From Sulfuricurvum sp. 17-40-25 (GTDB lineage: Bacteria > Campylobacterota > Campylobacteria > Campylobacterales > Sulfurimonadaceae): a DNA stretch of 64,000 nt. This document shows, in pieces, positions 36,371-47,163 of the stretch (its first letter is position 1; each line of letters opens with the position of its first letter). The position numbers were made by a program, and so were the translations under genes. The notes beneath the pieces are model-generated. The model saw only the letters and a program-made list of their open reading frames with translations. It searched no databases and was not told the DNA's origin. The DNA is taken from contig NCIJ01000015.1 in assembly GCA_002282015.1 (NCBI GenBank), positions 26,523 through 90,522 on the forward strand, written 5' to 3'.

Positions 36371-36817
36371 ATGGTAGAGCTTTACGATGGAGCGTTAAAT
36401 GTTCCTGAGGTTTTGACCCGTTGGTACGCGCAAGAATCGACCAGTAATTACGGTGCCTACATTCCCTTTGTAGGAACGGTTCGTGATGAGGGAGGAATCG
36501 AAGGTTTGAGTTTTGATGTGTATGAACCAATCTTACAAAGCTGGTTTGACGCTTGGGTGAGCAAAGTGGCTCCTTTGGGAGCAACACTCAAAATGGCACA
36601 CAGTCGTGGTGATGTTTTGCTCCATGAATCATCCTATATTGCAGCCGTATTTTCTCCCAAGCGACGTGTGGCACTTGAGACGATCGAAGCATTTGTGGAA
36701 GATTTCAAAGCTTCTGCCCCTATCTGGAAGTACGATCTTATAAACGGTGACCGTATCTATGCACGTGAACGCTCAACAGCGATTGCAGGTGCTGGAATAT
36801 TAGGAGCAAAATCATGA
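36371..36817 (+). CDS. moaE: molybdopterin synthase catalytic subunit
   Basis: About 148 residues. YIPFVGTVRDEG, a FSPKRRVALETIEAFVEDFK segment and WKYDLINGDR with the catalytic-type lysine are the MoaE pattern. It makes molybdopterin with MoaD. Of three close ATGs, 36371 has GGAGG six bases upstream. The stop overlaps moeA by 4 bases, so moaD-moaE-moeA form an operon. Confidence 0.88.
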   Translation: MVELYDGALNVPEVLTRWYAQESTSNYGAYIPFVGTVRDEGGIEGLSFDVYEPILQSWFDAWVSKVAPLGATLKMAHSRGDVLLHESSYIAAVFSPKRRVALETIEAFVEDFKASAPIWKYDLINGDRIYARERSTAIAGAGILGAKS

Positions 36818-38013
36818 TATCGTACGAAACATCCCAAAATATGATCAGCCTTTTACCTGTGGGTGCATTGAGAAGTGAACGTGTCTTTTTGAGTGCTGCA
36901 CTAGGGCGTGTATTGGCTCAAGACATTGTGGCACAAGAAGACTATCCAACACATCCTACCTCGGCAATGGATGGATATGCAGTGGTTCATACCGATTTTG
37001 CACAGCATAAGGCGCTTGGAATTTTGGGAGATAACCCTGCCGGAGCAGATGAAGTGGCTCAAGTAGAAAGTGGTATCTGTATCAAAACGTTTACGGGTTC
37101 ATTGATGCCACTTGGTTCTGATACCCTTATCCCTATTGAAAATGTGACGGTCAAAGAGGGTGTGATACAAATCGATAAACCCGTTCCCTTTGGATTTGCG
37201 GTACGTCCAGTGGGTGAGAACTATCGAAAAGATGAGGTTTTGATTTCACGTGGAACGACGCTGGGCTTTGCTGAGATTGGAGTACTAGCCGGGATCAATC
37301 ATGTTATGGTTTCGGTTGCTCAACGTCCAAGAGTAAGTGTCATTGCAACGGGAAGTGAGCTACTGGATATCGGTGAGAATGCACGCAATGTTGGACAGAT
37401 CCGAAGTTCTAATAGTTACACACTTCAAGCATTGGTTGAGCAATTAGGCGGGGAATGTGTTCAAATGGGGATTGTAGGCGATGATAAAGGTGCTATTATG
37501 GAACGCTTTGATGAAGCGCTTCGTTCGAGTGATATTGTGGTGAGCTCTGGCGGTGTGAGTGTTGGAGACTATGATTTTGTAAAACATATCGTACCTAAAC
37601 TCGGAGCTGAGGTGATTTTTAAGGGTGTCAATATCAAGCCAGGTCAGCACGTCATGGTGGCACAGCGCGGGTCCAAGTTTATTGTGGCACTTCCGGGCTT
37701 TGCCTACTCCTCTACAGTCACCTTTATCCTCTATGTTGCACCATTATTGGCACGGATGATGGGACGTGAAAATGTCTATGAGCCGATTGAAGCAACGCTC
37801 AAAGTCCCGTTTGCAAAGCGTTCGAATAAAAGCGAATTTACAGCGTGTAATTTGCATTTTGAAGATGGACGCTACTGGGTTGATTTTGAGGGTAAAAAAG
37901 TAGGAAGTTCTGCGATATTAACCAATCTACTTGGAAATGCTGCATTGATGATCTGCGGTGAAGACGACGGCGATTTGGAAGCGGGAACGTTGGTAAGAGT
38001 TATAAAGTTGTAG
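36814..38013 (+). CDS. moeA: molybdopterin molybdenumtransferase
   Basis: A 399-residue MoeA/gephyrin-type enzyme that inserts molybdenum into molybdopterin. PTSAMDGYAV, the IPIENV segment, TGSELLDIGE and the MogA-like domain SSGGVSVGDYDFV and ALPGFAYSS are visible. Domain III starts about residue 325. It closes the moaDE-moeA operon, so this cell uses molybdo- or tungsto-enzymes. Confidence 0.93.
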   Translation: MISYETSQNMISLLPVGALRSERVFLSAALGRVLAQDIVAQEDYPTHPTSAMDGYAVVHTDFAQHKALGILGDNPAGADEVAQVESGICIKTFTGSLMPLGSDTLIPIENVTVKEGVIQIDKPVPFGFAVRPVGENYRKDEVLISRGTTLGFAEIGVLAGINHVMVSVAQRPRVSVIATGSELLDIGENARNVGQIRSSNSYTLQALVEQLGGECVQMGIVGDDKGAIMERFDEALRSSDIVVSSGGVSVGDYDFVKHIVPKLGAEVIFKGVNIKPGQHVMVAQRGSKFIVALPGFAYSSTVTFILYVAPLLARMMGRENVYEPIEATLKVPFAKRSNKSEFTACNLHFEDGRYWVDFEGKKVGSSAILTNLLGNAALMICGEDDGDLEAGTLVRVIKL

Positions 38014-38015
38014 TT

Positions 38016-38037
38016 CTGAACCCATTAATGGGTTCAG
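38016..38037. terminator. bidirectional hairpin between moeA and the MFS gene
   Basis: A perfect 22-base inverted repeat (arms CTGAACCCATT and AATGGGTTCAG) lies in the gap between convergent genes. It resembles the other convergent-gap hairpins at 33086 and 35409 in having a GGG/CCC core. Confidence 0.55.
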
Positions 38038-38051
38038 GCTAAAGCTGAAAG

Positions 38052-39374
38052 TTATATGACAATCTTTGCTTTGATGGTCTCTTCGTCCATCATCTCTTTT
38101 TGGTATTTTACAACTACTACATTCTCAGTTTCATTGATGTACCATTCCGCAATATGCTCATCTTCCAATGCTAGTAGTTTTTCTTGATCAACGTGCTCTC
38201 TAGGTATGTATAAATGAGAGAATACTTTAGGATTAGAAAGCTTGAGAGTCCACAAAAGCCATAAAGTAGTAACAATAATCAATCCTATAGATAGGGTCTC
38301 TTTGTTGGAATACTGTAGTGCCAGTCCCGCAACAATACCACCGATAAAGGTCATAAAGTAAGCAAAGCCGTTGGCAATCCCTAATGCCGCACCTTTTTGA
38401 TGAACGCGTGCGAACTTACTGATCAGCGATTGGACCAAGGGTTCCATCATGTTAAAGGCCATAAAGAAGCTAATAACGCCAGCTACAAATTCCCAGCTTT
38501 TGGTTGCAAAGCCCATAAGAGTGAAGGCAATGATAAATAAGACAATAGAGATTATAAAAATCTCTTTTGGTTTATTGTATTTTTCTCCAAAAACGGCTGC
38601 TGGCCCCATAGCGATAAGCCCTGCTATCAATGCCGGAACATATACTTTCCACAGCTCTGCTTTTTCCCAGTTAAATCCATACTCGCCTTGTGTGAGTAAA
38701 ATAGGGATAAGGACGAAGGCAACCGTCATAAGCCCTTTTTGCATTCCGTTAATAATAATCATATTAAGAAGATTAGGATCTTTGATGATATCACGGGTTG
38801 AAGTGGTAGAGTGATAGATGTGATGAATACGTGGAGGTGTTGGAACCTTGGTAAACAACACGATCATGGAAAGGATGGATAATCCACCTGCAATCCAAAA
38901 CAGTGAGCCAATACCGTAGTGAGCGGCAATAACCGGTCCCATTCCCATAGCTAAAGCAAAACTAATAGCGATAGTTCCACCCATAAGGGCCATTGCTTTA
39001 CCGCGTTTCTCTTCACTGACCAAATCACTGATCATAGCAGGGATAACAGCACCGATAGCTCCTGAACCCTGTAAAAAGCGTCCGAACATAAGGGTATAAA
39101 TATCGGTACTAACAGCACAGACAATAGAACCCACTAAAAAGATGATCAACCCGATAAGAAGGGTAGGTTTACGACCAAGCTTATCACTCATAATTCCAAA
39201 TGGAAGCTGAAAAATGGTTTGTGTAAGAGCATATCCTCCGACAATGACACCGATTAGAAGAGGCGTAGCCCCTTGTAATGTTAATGCATACGCCGAAAGT
39301 ACGGGTAAAACCAAAAAAAGACCGAAAAAGCGAAGCGATAAAATCGCGGAGAGAGGCATGACTGTTTTAAACAC
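38052..39374 (-). CDS. MFS transporter
   Basis: A 440-residue major-facilitator protein with 12 predicted helices in two halves. The helix 2-3 loop motif reads GIMSDKLGRKP, the family's G-x3-D-x2-GR pattern. The last 60 residues are cytoplasmic, charged and lack relatives by eye. The start is GTG with AAAGG eight bases upstream. Substrate unknown; a drug or sugar exporter is possible. It is divergent from rdgB with a shared promoter region. Confidence 0.8.
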   Translation of the reverse strand: MFKTVMPLSAILSLRFFGLFLVLPVLSAYALTLQGATPLLIGVIVGGYALTQTIFQLPFGIMSDKLGRKPTLLIGLIIFLVGSIVCAVSTDIYTLMFGRFLQGSGAIGAVIPAMISDLVSEEKRGKAMALMGGTIAISFALAMGMGPVIAAHYGIGSLFWIAGGLSILSMIVLFTKVPTPPRIHHIYHSTTSTRDIIKDPNLLNMIIINGMQKGLMTVAFVLIPILLTQGEYGFNWEKAELWKVYVPALIAGLIAMGPAAVFGEKYNKPKEIFIISIVLFIIAFTLMGFATKSWEFVAGVISFFMAFNMMEPLVQSLISKFARVHQKGAALGIANGFAYFMTFIGGIVAGLALQYSNKETLSIGLIIVTTLWLLWTLKLSNPKVFSHLYIPREHVDQEKLLALEDEHIAEWYINETENVVVVKYQKEMMDEETIKAKIVI

Positions 39375-39406
39375 GCTGTGACCTTTGATGAGATAAAATT
39401 GCTGTT

Positions 39407-39414
39407 ATTATAAT
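39407..39414. promoter_or_regulatory. overlapping divergent -10 boxes between the MFS gene and rdgB
   Basis: The palindromic ATTATAAT provides TATAAT on the plus strand (39409-39414) and TATAAT on the minus strand (39412-39407). Transcription would start near 39421 for rdgB and near 39400 for the MFS gene. Confidence 0.55.
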
Positions 39415-39477
39415 ACATTGTGAAGAATGAAAAGCAATACAGCTACAATGACTAAGACAACCCTAAGGAAACAAAGC

Positions 39478-40080
39478 ATGCGCATCGTAATAGCAACCTC
39501 TAATAAAGGGAAGATTCGGGAGATTAAAGAACTGTTCCATGACCGGGAGGTTTTCCCGTATACTGAGTTAATGGAAGCTTTTGAGATCATCGAAGACGGG
39601 GATACTTTCAAAGAAAATGCGCTGATCAAGGCACGTGCTGTTTACCAAGCGTTGGGTGATGCAGAGGCCGTTGTTGTCGCAGATGACAGTGGTATCAGCG
39701 TGGATGTATTAGAGGGTGCTCCGGGTATTTACAGTGCACGATATGCGGGTGAGGGGTGCAGTGATAAAGACAACTTTAATAAACTCATCAATGCAGTAAA
39801 AAGTGCAGGCTTTGAGTCTTCGCCAGCTTACTATACTGCGGCAGTTGCGATTGTTTCCAAAGAGGGTGAGAGTTGTGTGCATGGATGGATGCATGGCGAT
39901 ATCTCGATTTTTCCTCAAGGGGAAAATGGATTTGGATATGATCCTATTTTTACACCCTCAGGGCAGACTTTGACATTGGGTGAGTTAGACAGTGAAGTAA
40001 AAGTAGGAATATCACACCGCTCGAAAGCGCTGCATTTGGCGAAGATGTTGATTGATCAGATCAAGGCTCAGCGTTCTTAA
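39478..40080 (+). CDS. rdgB: RdgB/HAM1-family non-canonical purine NTP pyrophosphatase
   Basis: About 200 residues from ATG 39478 (AAGGA eight bases upstream). The start IVIATSNKGKIREI, the FKENALIKA segment, VVADDSGISVDVLEGAPGI and GFGYDPIF are the RdgB signature. It hydrolyses ITP, dITP and XTP to keep them out of DNA. Its stop shares the palindromic TTAA with the convergent uppP stop. Confidence 0.92.
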   Translation: MRIVIATSNKGKIREIKELFHDREVFPYTELMEAFEIIEDGDTFKENALIKARAVYQALGDAEAVVVADDSGISVDVLEGAPGIYSARYAGEGCSDKDNFNKLINAVKSAGFESSPAYYTAAVAIVSKEGESCVHGWMHGDISIFPQGENGFGYDPIFTPSGQTLTLGELDSEVKVGISHRSKALHLAKMLIDQIKAQRS

Positions 40081-40856
40081 ACGGGAATATTCCCGATAAT
40101 GGTGAGAAAAATAACCCCCACCACAATCCGATAAATCGCAAACGGTGTAAAGGTATGACGGCTCACAAAGCCTACAAACATTTTGACAGTGAAAAAAGCG
40201 AAGATAAATGCGGTGACAAACGCAACGGCTAGCATGGTCCAATCATCGACGATCATCTCATGGCGATGCTTGAACAGGTCATACGCAGTTGCAATAGCCA
40301 TCGTTGGAATGGCCAGTAAAAATGAAAACTCTGCGGCAGCTTTACGCTTTAGACCCAAAAACAGACCGCCGATAATTGTAGCACCTGAACGGCTTGTGCC
40401 TGGTACCATCGAAAGACTTTGAAACACTCCGATCATGAAAGCCTCTTTATAACTTAATTCATCAAGCCCTTTTCCTGCATCGATGGCTTTGTCACGCCGG
40501 ATATACTCAACTGCCAAAAACACAAATCCCCCAGCAATCAGCATGAAGCTAACGGTCTCAACCCCAAATAAGGCTTTAATGTGTTTGTAAAACAGTAATC
40601 CCAAAACACCTGTAGGGACGAATGCGACGGCGAGTTTAATCCAGAGGGTTTTATCGTTCATAAGATGTTTGGCGTATAAGAACAAGACAGCGAGGATACT
40701 GCCCAATTGGATAGAGACTTCGAATGCTTTGTGTGCTGCAGTTTGTTGTATCCCAAGTAGTTGGGATGCGAGGATGAGGTGACCTGTCGAGGAGACCGGT
40801 AAAAATTCGGTAACCCCCTCAAGGGCACCTAGGAGGATAGCGTCAAATAGTGTCAT
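40077..40856 (-). CDS. uppP: undecaprenyl-diphosphate phosphatase
   Basis: A 259-residue integral membrane protein of the BacA type that recycles the lipid carrier used for peptidoglycan and O-chain synthesis. GVTEFLPVSSTGHLI near the start and PGTSRSGATIIGG near 155-167 carry the catalytic Glu, Ser and Arg. About eight helices. It supplies carrier lipid to pathways such as the glycan operon in this window. Confidence 0.93.
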   Translation of the reverse strand: MTLFDAILLGALEGVTEFLPVSSTGHLILASQLLGIQQTAAHKAFEVSIQLGSILAVLFLYAKHLMNDKTLWIKLAVAFVPTGVLGLLFYKHIKALFGVETVSFMLIAGGFVFLAVEYIRRDKAIDAGKGLDELSYKEAFMIGVFQSLSMVPGTSRSGATIIGGLFLGLKRKAAAEFSFLLAIPTMAIATAYDLFKHRHEMIVDDWTMLAVAFVTAFIFAFFTVKMFVGFVSRHTFTPFAIYRIVVGVIFLTIIGNIPV

Positions 40857-40929
40857 TCATAATCTCTTTTTTTAGCGTAATTCTAACACACTAATAGCAA
40901 GCTTAAAGGAGTACTAACCCGCGCTTAGT

Positions 40930-40935
40930 TATAAT
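40930..40935 (+). promoter_or_regulatory. candidate -10 box for the aminotransferase-hisZ-purA unit
   Basis: TATAAT would start transcription near 40942, leaving a leader of about 40 bases with AAGGA ahead of ATG 40983. Confidence 0.4.
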
Positions 40936-40982
40936 TCGCACAATTTCTTATAAATTTATACTCCTCAATCACAAGGAAAACA

Positions 40983-42089
40983 ATGCTCCTCTTTACCCCA
41001 GGACCTACTCCGGTACCGGAATCAGTACGTATCGCTATGGCAGGAGAAACACTGCATCATCGTACTCCTGAGTTTGAAGCTATTTTTGAGCGTACACGCG
41101 CTTTGTTATTTGAACTTTTAGAGATGGATGAAGTGCTGATGTTGGCCTCTTCAGGTACCGGTGCTATGGAAGCTGCAGTGATCAATTTGGCACACTCCAA
41201 GCTTTTGTCGATTAATTCGGGAAAATTCGGTGAGCGTTTTGGCAAGATAGCAGCAGCTCATAGTATTGCTAATGTCGAGATCAAACATGAGTGGGATACC
41301 GCGGCTTCCGTAGCAGAAGTTCAAGCAGCTCTTGGTGCAAACCCGGATATTGATGCGATTGCGATTCAAATCTGTGAGTCCGCAGGGGGGCTTCGCCACA
41401 ATGCGGAAGCCATAGCAGCAGCGGTCAAAGCGCATAATCCCTCTATTATGGTTATTGCTGATGGGATTACGGCTGTAGGTGTTGAAAAGATTGATGTTTC
41501 CAATATCGACTGTTTGATCTCAGGCAGCCAAAAAGCATTAATGCTCCCTCCTGGACTTGCAATTATGGGTCTCTCAGAGGCTGCAATGGCAAAAATCGGC
41601 AAAGGAAAAGGGTATTACTTCAACCTTGCAACCGAGATCAAAAACCAGCAAAAAAATACGACAGCATGGACCGCAGCAACAACGTTGATTATCGGTTTGG
41701 AAAATATTTTGAATCGTATCAAGGCCGAGGGTGGTTTAGCAAAATTATACGATGAGACAGCACGTCGTGCACGTGCTACACGTGAAGCACTTGTGGCAAT
41801 TGGATTGCATATCTACCCGACGACTCCTGCGGACTCGATGACGACGATTGATGATGAGCAAGCGCCTAAGATTCGTTCTATGCTGAAAAAAGAGTTTGAT
41901 ATCAATATGGCTGGCGGTCAGGATCATATCAAAGAGTTGATCTTTCGTATTAACCATATGGGGCTTATCCCTGCATACGAAGCGGCTTGGGTTGTGAACA
42001 GTATTGAATTGGCACTTGCTAAATTGGGAAGAAGAGCTTTTGACGGAACGGCTAACAAAGTCTTTAGCACCGTTTATTTTGGGCAGTAA
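40983..42089 (+). CDS. class V aminotransferase (serine/alanine-glyoxylate type)
   Basis: A 368-residue PLP enzyme. It opens LLFTPGPTPVP, has SGTGAMEAA for phosphate binding and the Schiff-base lysine Lys184 in SGSQKALMLPPG, as in serine-glyoxylate and alanine-glyoxylate aminotransferases and the soluble hydrogenase small-subunit-like group. Serine-pyruvate or phosphoserine-related use is possible. Four bases separate it from the hisZ-like gene. Confidence 0.82.
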   Translation: MLLFTPGPTPVPESVRIAMAGETLHHRTPEFEAIFERTRALLFELLEMDEVLMLASSGTGAMEAAVINLAHSKLLSINSGKFGERFGKIAAAHSIANVEIKHEWDTAASVAEVQAALGANPDIDAIAIQICESAGGLRHNAEAIAAAVKAHNPSIMVIADGITAVGVEKIDVSNIDCLISGSQKALMLPPGLAIMGLSEAAMAKIGKGKGYYFNLATEIKNQQKNTTAWTAATTLIIGLENILNRIKAEGGLAKLYDETARRARATREALVAIGLHIYPTTPADSMTTIDDEQAPKIRSMLKKEFDINMAGGQDHIKELIFRINHMGLIPAYEAAWVVNSIELALAKLGRRAFDGTANKVFSTVYFGQ

Positions 42090-42092
42090 CCT

Positions 42093-44197
<2,105 letters not shown>

Positions 44198-44232
44198 TAC
44201 CAAAGAGATAAATCCAAAGGGGAGACGATGCC

Positions 44233-44652
44233 ATGAAATCACGTTACGAACCTTTGGTGAAGCTCAAAAAACAAGCCTTAGACAAAGCAGAACAGCACCT
44301 GATGAACGCAAATACAGAAGTTGCCATCAGTGACGCTGCCTTACTGAGTGCCTATGCAGAACTCTCTTCTCTTCAATCTCCCTCAAATGGTCCTATTGGT
44401 CAACTCGTTCAAGCACAAATGATTTTTCAAGCACAGCATCGTGAGATTGAGGCGTGTCGTTTACGACTGCAACGTGCACAGATTAATCAAAACGCAGCCC
44501 GAGAAGCTTTTCGATTTTCACGTGTGGAGTTTGAAAAATTCAATTATCTTGAGCTACAGGAAATAGAGACGATGATGGCAAAAGTAAAATATGAAGAGGC
44601 AAAGATGTTAGATGAAATCGGGACAATGACGTATAAAAAGGTTTGGCTATGA
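44233..44652 (+). CDS. FliJ-like flagellar export chaperone-type coiled coil
   Basis: A 139-residue, all-helical protein rich in Gln, Ala, Glu and Arg (SRYEPLVKLKKQALDKAEQ, EACRLRLQRAQINQN). Length, charge and position match the FliJ-type gene that follows purA in Campylobacter. FliJ escorts substrates to the flagellar export ATPase. By-eye similarity is weak, as is usual for FliJ, so the call leans on gene order. It overlaps the next gene by 4 bases. Confidence 0.6.
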   Translation: MKSRYEPLVKLKKQALDKAEQHLMNANTEVAISDAALLSAYAELSSLQSPSNGPIGQLVQAQMIFQAQHREIEACRLRLQRAQINQNAAREAFRFSRVEFEKFNYLELQEIETMMAKVKYEEAKMLDEIGTMTYKKVWL

Positions 44653-45179
44653 GATATCTGTTTTTAATTACTTTTTGGGTGACGACTCTCTCAATGGGTG
44701 CGCAAAATACGAAATCGTATGAGTGTACTAAAATTTTCGAGTCCCGTAAAAATGAGCTTTTAGTGGAACTGAGCCGTATTGATGAGGAACGTCAGTCTCT
44801 TGATGCACTCAAGCGAGCAACGGAAGAGCTGTTAAAGAAAAAAGAGTCTGTCGTTCAGGGAAAAGACAGCCGTGTGGATCAAAAACTGCAAGAGATCTCA
44901 GCGAAAGAAGCATCTACCAAGAGAATGCTGGAGGCAAACAAGAAAATACTAGATGAGATCAAACAGCTAAAGTCCGACAAAGTATCCCAGACCTTTGCAA
45001 AAATGAAACCATCAGCATCAGCGGGGATACTTTCTCAGATGTCATTAGAGGAAGCATCTGCTATTATGAGCAGCTTGAACTCAAAAGTGGTAGGTCAGAT
45101 ATTGGCAAAAATGGATCCAAAAAAAGGGTCAGAGATTACAGCCGCTTTGCGAAGAATCCCAAGTCAAGCTCAAAAATAA
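44649..45179 (+). CDS. MotE-like secreted coiled-coil protein with MgtE N-terminal-type repeats
   Basis: About 176 residues from ATG 44649. A signal peptide or anchor (RYLFLITFWVTTLSMG) is followed by a long coiled coil (about 30-110) and a C-terminal domain with FAKMKPSASAGILSQMSLEEA and ILAKMDPKKGSEITAAL, two MgtE_N-like repeats. In C. jejuni the protein at this place (Cj1496c) is periplasmic, and the architecture is that of MotE, which stabilises flagellar stators. Function is inferred from those. Confidence 0.6.
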   Translation: MRYLFLITFWVTTLSMGAQNTKSYECTKIFESRKNELLVELSRIDEERQSLDALKRATEELLKKKESVVQGKDSRVDQKLQEISAKEASTKRMLEANKKILDEIKQLKSDKVSQTFAKMKPSASAGILSQMSLEEASAIMSSLNSKVVGQILAKMDPKKGSEITAALRRIPSQAQK

Positions 45180-45188
45180 CACGTAAGC

Positions 45189-45212
45189 GTCCTCTAAGCC
45201 ATTTTAGAGGAC
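45189..45212 (+). terminator. hairpin after the MotE-like gene
   Basis: GTCCTCTAA and TTAGAGGAC form a nine-base stem with a six-base loop. Little T follows, so it may end transcription or protect the RNA end. Confidence 0.45.
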
Positions 45213-45220
45213 ATCTTAAG

Positions 45221-45226
45221 TACAAT
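45221..45226 (+). promoter_or_regulatory. candidate -10 box for the DUF507-carA unit
   Basis: TACAAT just after the hairpin would start transcription near 45233, with AGGG before ATG 45252. Confidence 0.35.
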
Positions 45227-45251
45227 TACAAAAAAGAAATAGGGCCCAATT

Positions 45252-45803
45252 ATGAAAGTTTCACTCTCACATATACCCCACATATCAAGCCGAATAGCCG
45301 TAGATCTGAATCGTAGCGGACTTGTGACCATGACGCAAGGATTAGAAGCCACGGCACAAGAGGCTGAAAAGATATTGATTGAGAATGTTAAACGTGAAAT
45401 GGCGCTCGAAGAAAAAGTCAATGAAATCGTTAATGCAAACGAAGAGCAAATTGATTATTACCTTGCGGACGAACGTCAACTTTTTTTTATGATCAAGAAA
45501 AAATTGGCACCTGATTATGGGGTTATCTTATCGTATGAAGAGCGTTATTCAGATATTGCCCACAAAATATTAGATGCTTTGTATGAAGAAGATTTGATTA
45601 ATTATGATGTAAGTGAAAATCGTGTTAAAAATCTTATCTACGATTCAATGACTAAATTTATTGCCGATGCCGGAGAGATTGAGTCTGCGGTGTATGAAAA
45701 AATTAAAAGCTATAAGCGTCGTGTGATTCCGGGTACGGATGAGTATGAGATCTTGTATGAAAAATTTTATAAAGATGAATTGGCTCGAAGAGGACTTTCA
45801 TAA
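45252..45803 (+). CDS. DUF507-family protein
   Basis: A 183-residue helical, acidic protein of the DUF507 family: an N-terminal HIPHISSRIAVDL, a repeated coiled NEEQIDYYLADERQLFFM and the C-terminal SYKRRVIPGTDEYEILYEKFYKDEL. Function is unknown. It occurs directly before carA in Campylobacter too. Its stop TAA overlaps or abuts the carA ATG (one shared base), so the two are translated together. Confidence 0.75.
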   Translation: MKVSLSHIPHISSRIAVDLNRSGLVTMTQGLEATAQEAEKILIENVKREMALEEKVNEIVNANEEQIDYYLADERQLFFMIKKKLAPDYGVILSYEERYSDIAHKILDALYEEDLINYDVSENRVKNLIYDSMTKFIADAGEIESAVYEKIKSYKRRVIPGTDEYEILYEKFYKDELARRGLS

Positions 45804-46930
45804 TGCGTGATGTATGGATTTATCTAGAAAATGGGACGTATCTGCAGGCTAAAAGTTTTGGGGCAGATACTACCAATGTTGGAGAGATTGTTTTCAATAC
45901 GTCATTGACTGGATATCAAGAGATTATTTCTGATCCCTCGTATGCAGGTCAGTTTATTACCTTTACGATGCCGGAAATTGGAAATGTAGGGGTAAATAGC
46001 GAAGATATGGAAAGTGCTGCTGCTCACTGTAAAGGTGTCATCGTACGTCAGTATCAAAGTGAATACTCGAACTTTCGTGCACAAGAGGCTCTCCACACAT
46101 TTTTAGAAAAACATGGCGTAATCGGAATTTGTGATATTGACACCCGTTATTTGACAAAGATGTTGCGTACGCAAGGTGCCATGATGATGATCGCTTCTAC
46201 AAAAGTCAGTGATAAAGGACAACTCAAAGCCCTTCTTGAAGTAGCCCCTCGTATTGAAGAGGTGAACTACATCCAAGAAGTAAGTACGAAAACAGCCTAC
46301 CTTCACACTTCAGGCGTGTATAATCCGGTTACTTTTAAATACAATGAAACACCAAAAGTGAAAGCCAAAATAGCGGCTATCGATTTTGGAGTTAAACGTA
46401 ATATCTTAAATGAACTCACTCAAGTGGGACTGGAAGTAAACGTCTATCCCAATGACTTCAGTGCTGATGATCTAATAGCACAATACGATGCGCGTACGAT
46501 TGATGGTGTTTTTCTCTCTAATGGCCCAGGAGATCCTTTGGTTCTTAAAAAAGAGCAAGATGAAATCAAAAAACTCATAGCACGTAAAATCCCAATATTT
46601 GGTATTTGTTTAGGACACCAATTGTTGAGTATTGCACATGGGCACGATACGCATAAGTTGAAATTTGGTCATCACGGTGGAAATCATCCGGTTAAAAATG
46701 TTAAAACAGGGATGGTAGAAATTACCGCTCAAAATCATAACTACAATGTCCCAGAGTCGATTCGCGACATTGCAGAAGTAACGCATGTTAATCTTTTCGA
46801 TAATACGATTGAAGGACTCTCCTATAAAGAGGGCTCTATTTTTTCAGTTCAGCACCATCCGGAAGCCAGCCCAGGCCCAAAAGAGAGCCGTTACATCTTT
46901 GAAGAATTTTTAACACGTATTCAGCGATAA
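45803..46930 (+). CDS. carA: carbamoyl-phosphate synthase small (glutaminase) subunit
   Basis: A 375-residue class I amidotransferase that feeds ammonia to CarB for arginine and pyrimidines. The N-terminal GTYLQAKSFGADTTNVGEIVFNTS and the glutaminase active site FGICLGHQLL with the nucleophilic Cys, plus QHHPEASPGP, are visible. carB is not in this window. Confidence 0.95.
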   Translation: MRDVWIYLENGTYLQAKSFGADTTNVGEIVFNTSLTGYQEIISDPSYAGQFITFTMPEIGNVGVNSEDMESAAAHCKGVIVRQYQSEYSNFRAQEALHTFLEKHGVIGICDIDTRYLTKMLRTQGAMMMIASTKVSDKGQLKALLEVAPRIEEVNYIQEVSTKTAYLHTSGVYNPVTFKYNETPKVKAKIAAIDFGVKRNILNELTQVGLEVNVYPNDFSADDLIAQYDARTIDGVFLSNGPGDPLVLKKEQDEIKKLIARKIPIFGICLGHQLLSIAHGHDTHKLKFGHHGGNHPVKNVKTGMVEITAQNHNYNVPESIRDIAEVTHVNLFDNTIEGLSYKEGSIFSVQHHPEASPGPKESRYIFEEFLTRIQR

Positions 46931-47163
46931 AACTTTTCTTTCTTCGCCGAGTATCCACAATCGGCCTCATTATTTCTCACACAATTCTTTCAAAAATCTT
47001 AAAAATATCACTAAGTTATCAAAGCGAGCAAAAAGATTAATAATTTAAGATTTATTAAATAGTTGTATGGCTATCATTAGAGTGTCTAATAGCCTAGAAC
47101 TGTTACATTTGTGTTAAGAAACGCAATAAGGCTCTTATGCTTTGAATTTTAAGGAGGTAATAT
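46931..47163. other. intergenic region between carA and ccoN
   Basis: This 233-base AT-rich gap holds a weak hairpin (GCCGA at 46946-46950, TCGGC at 46961-46965), a possible -10 TATGCT at 47136-47141 and a strong AAGGAGG at 47151-47157 for ccoN. I see no gene. From memory, C. jejuni has three genes (Cj1491c-Cj1493c) at this position. Confidence 0.4.
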
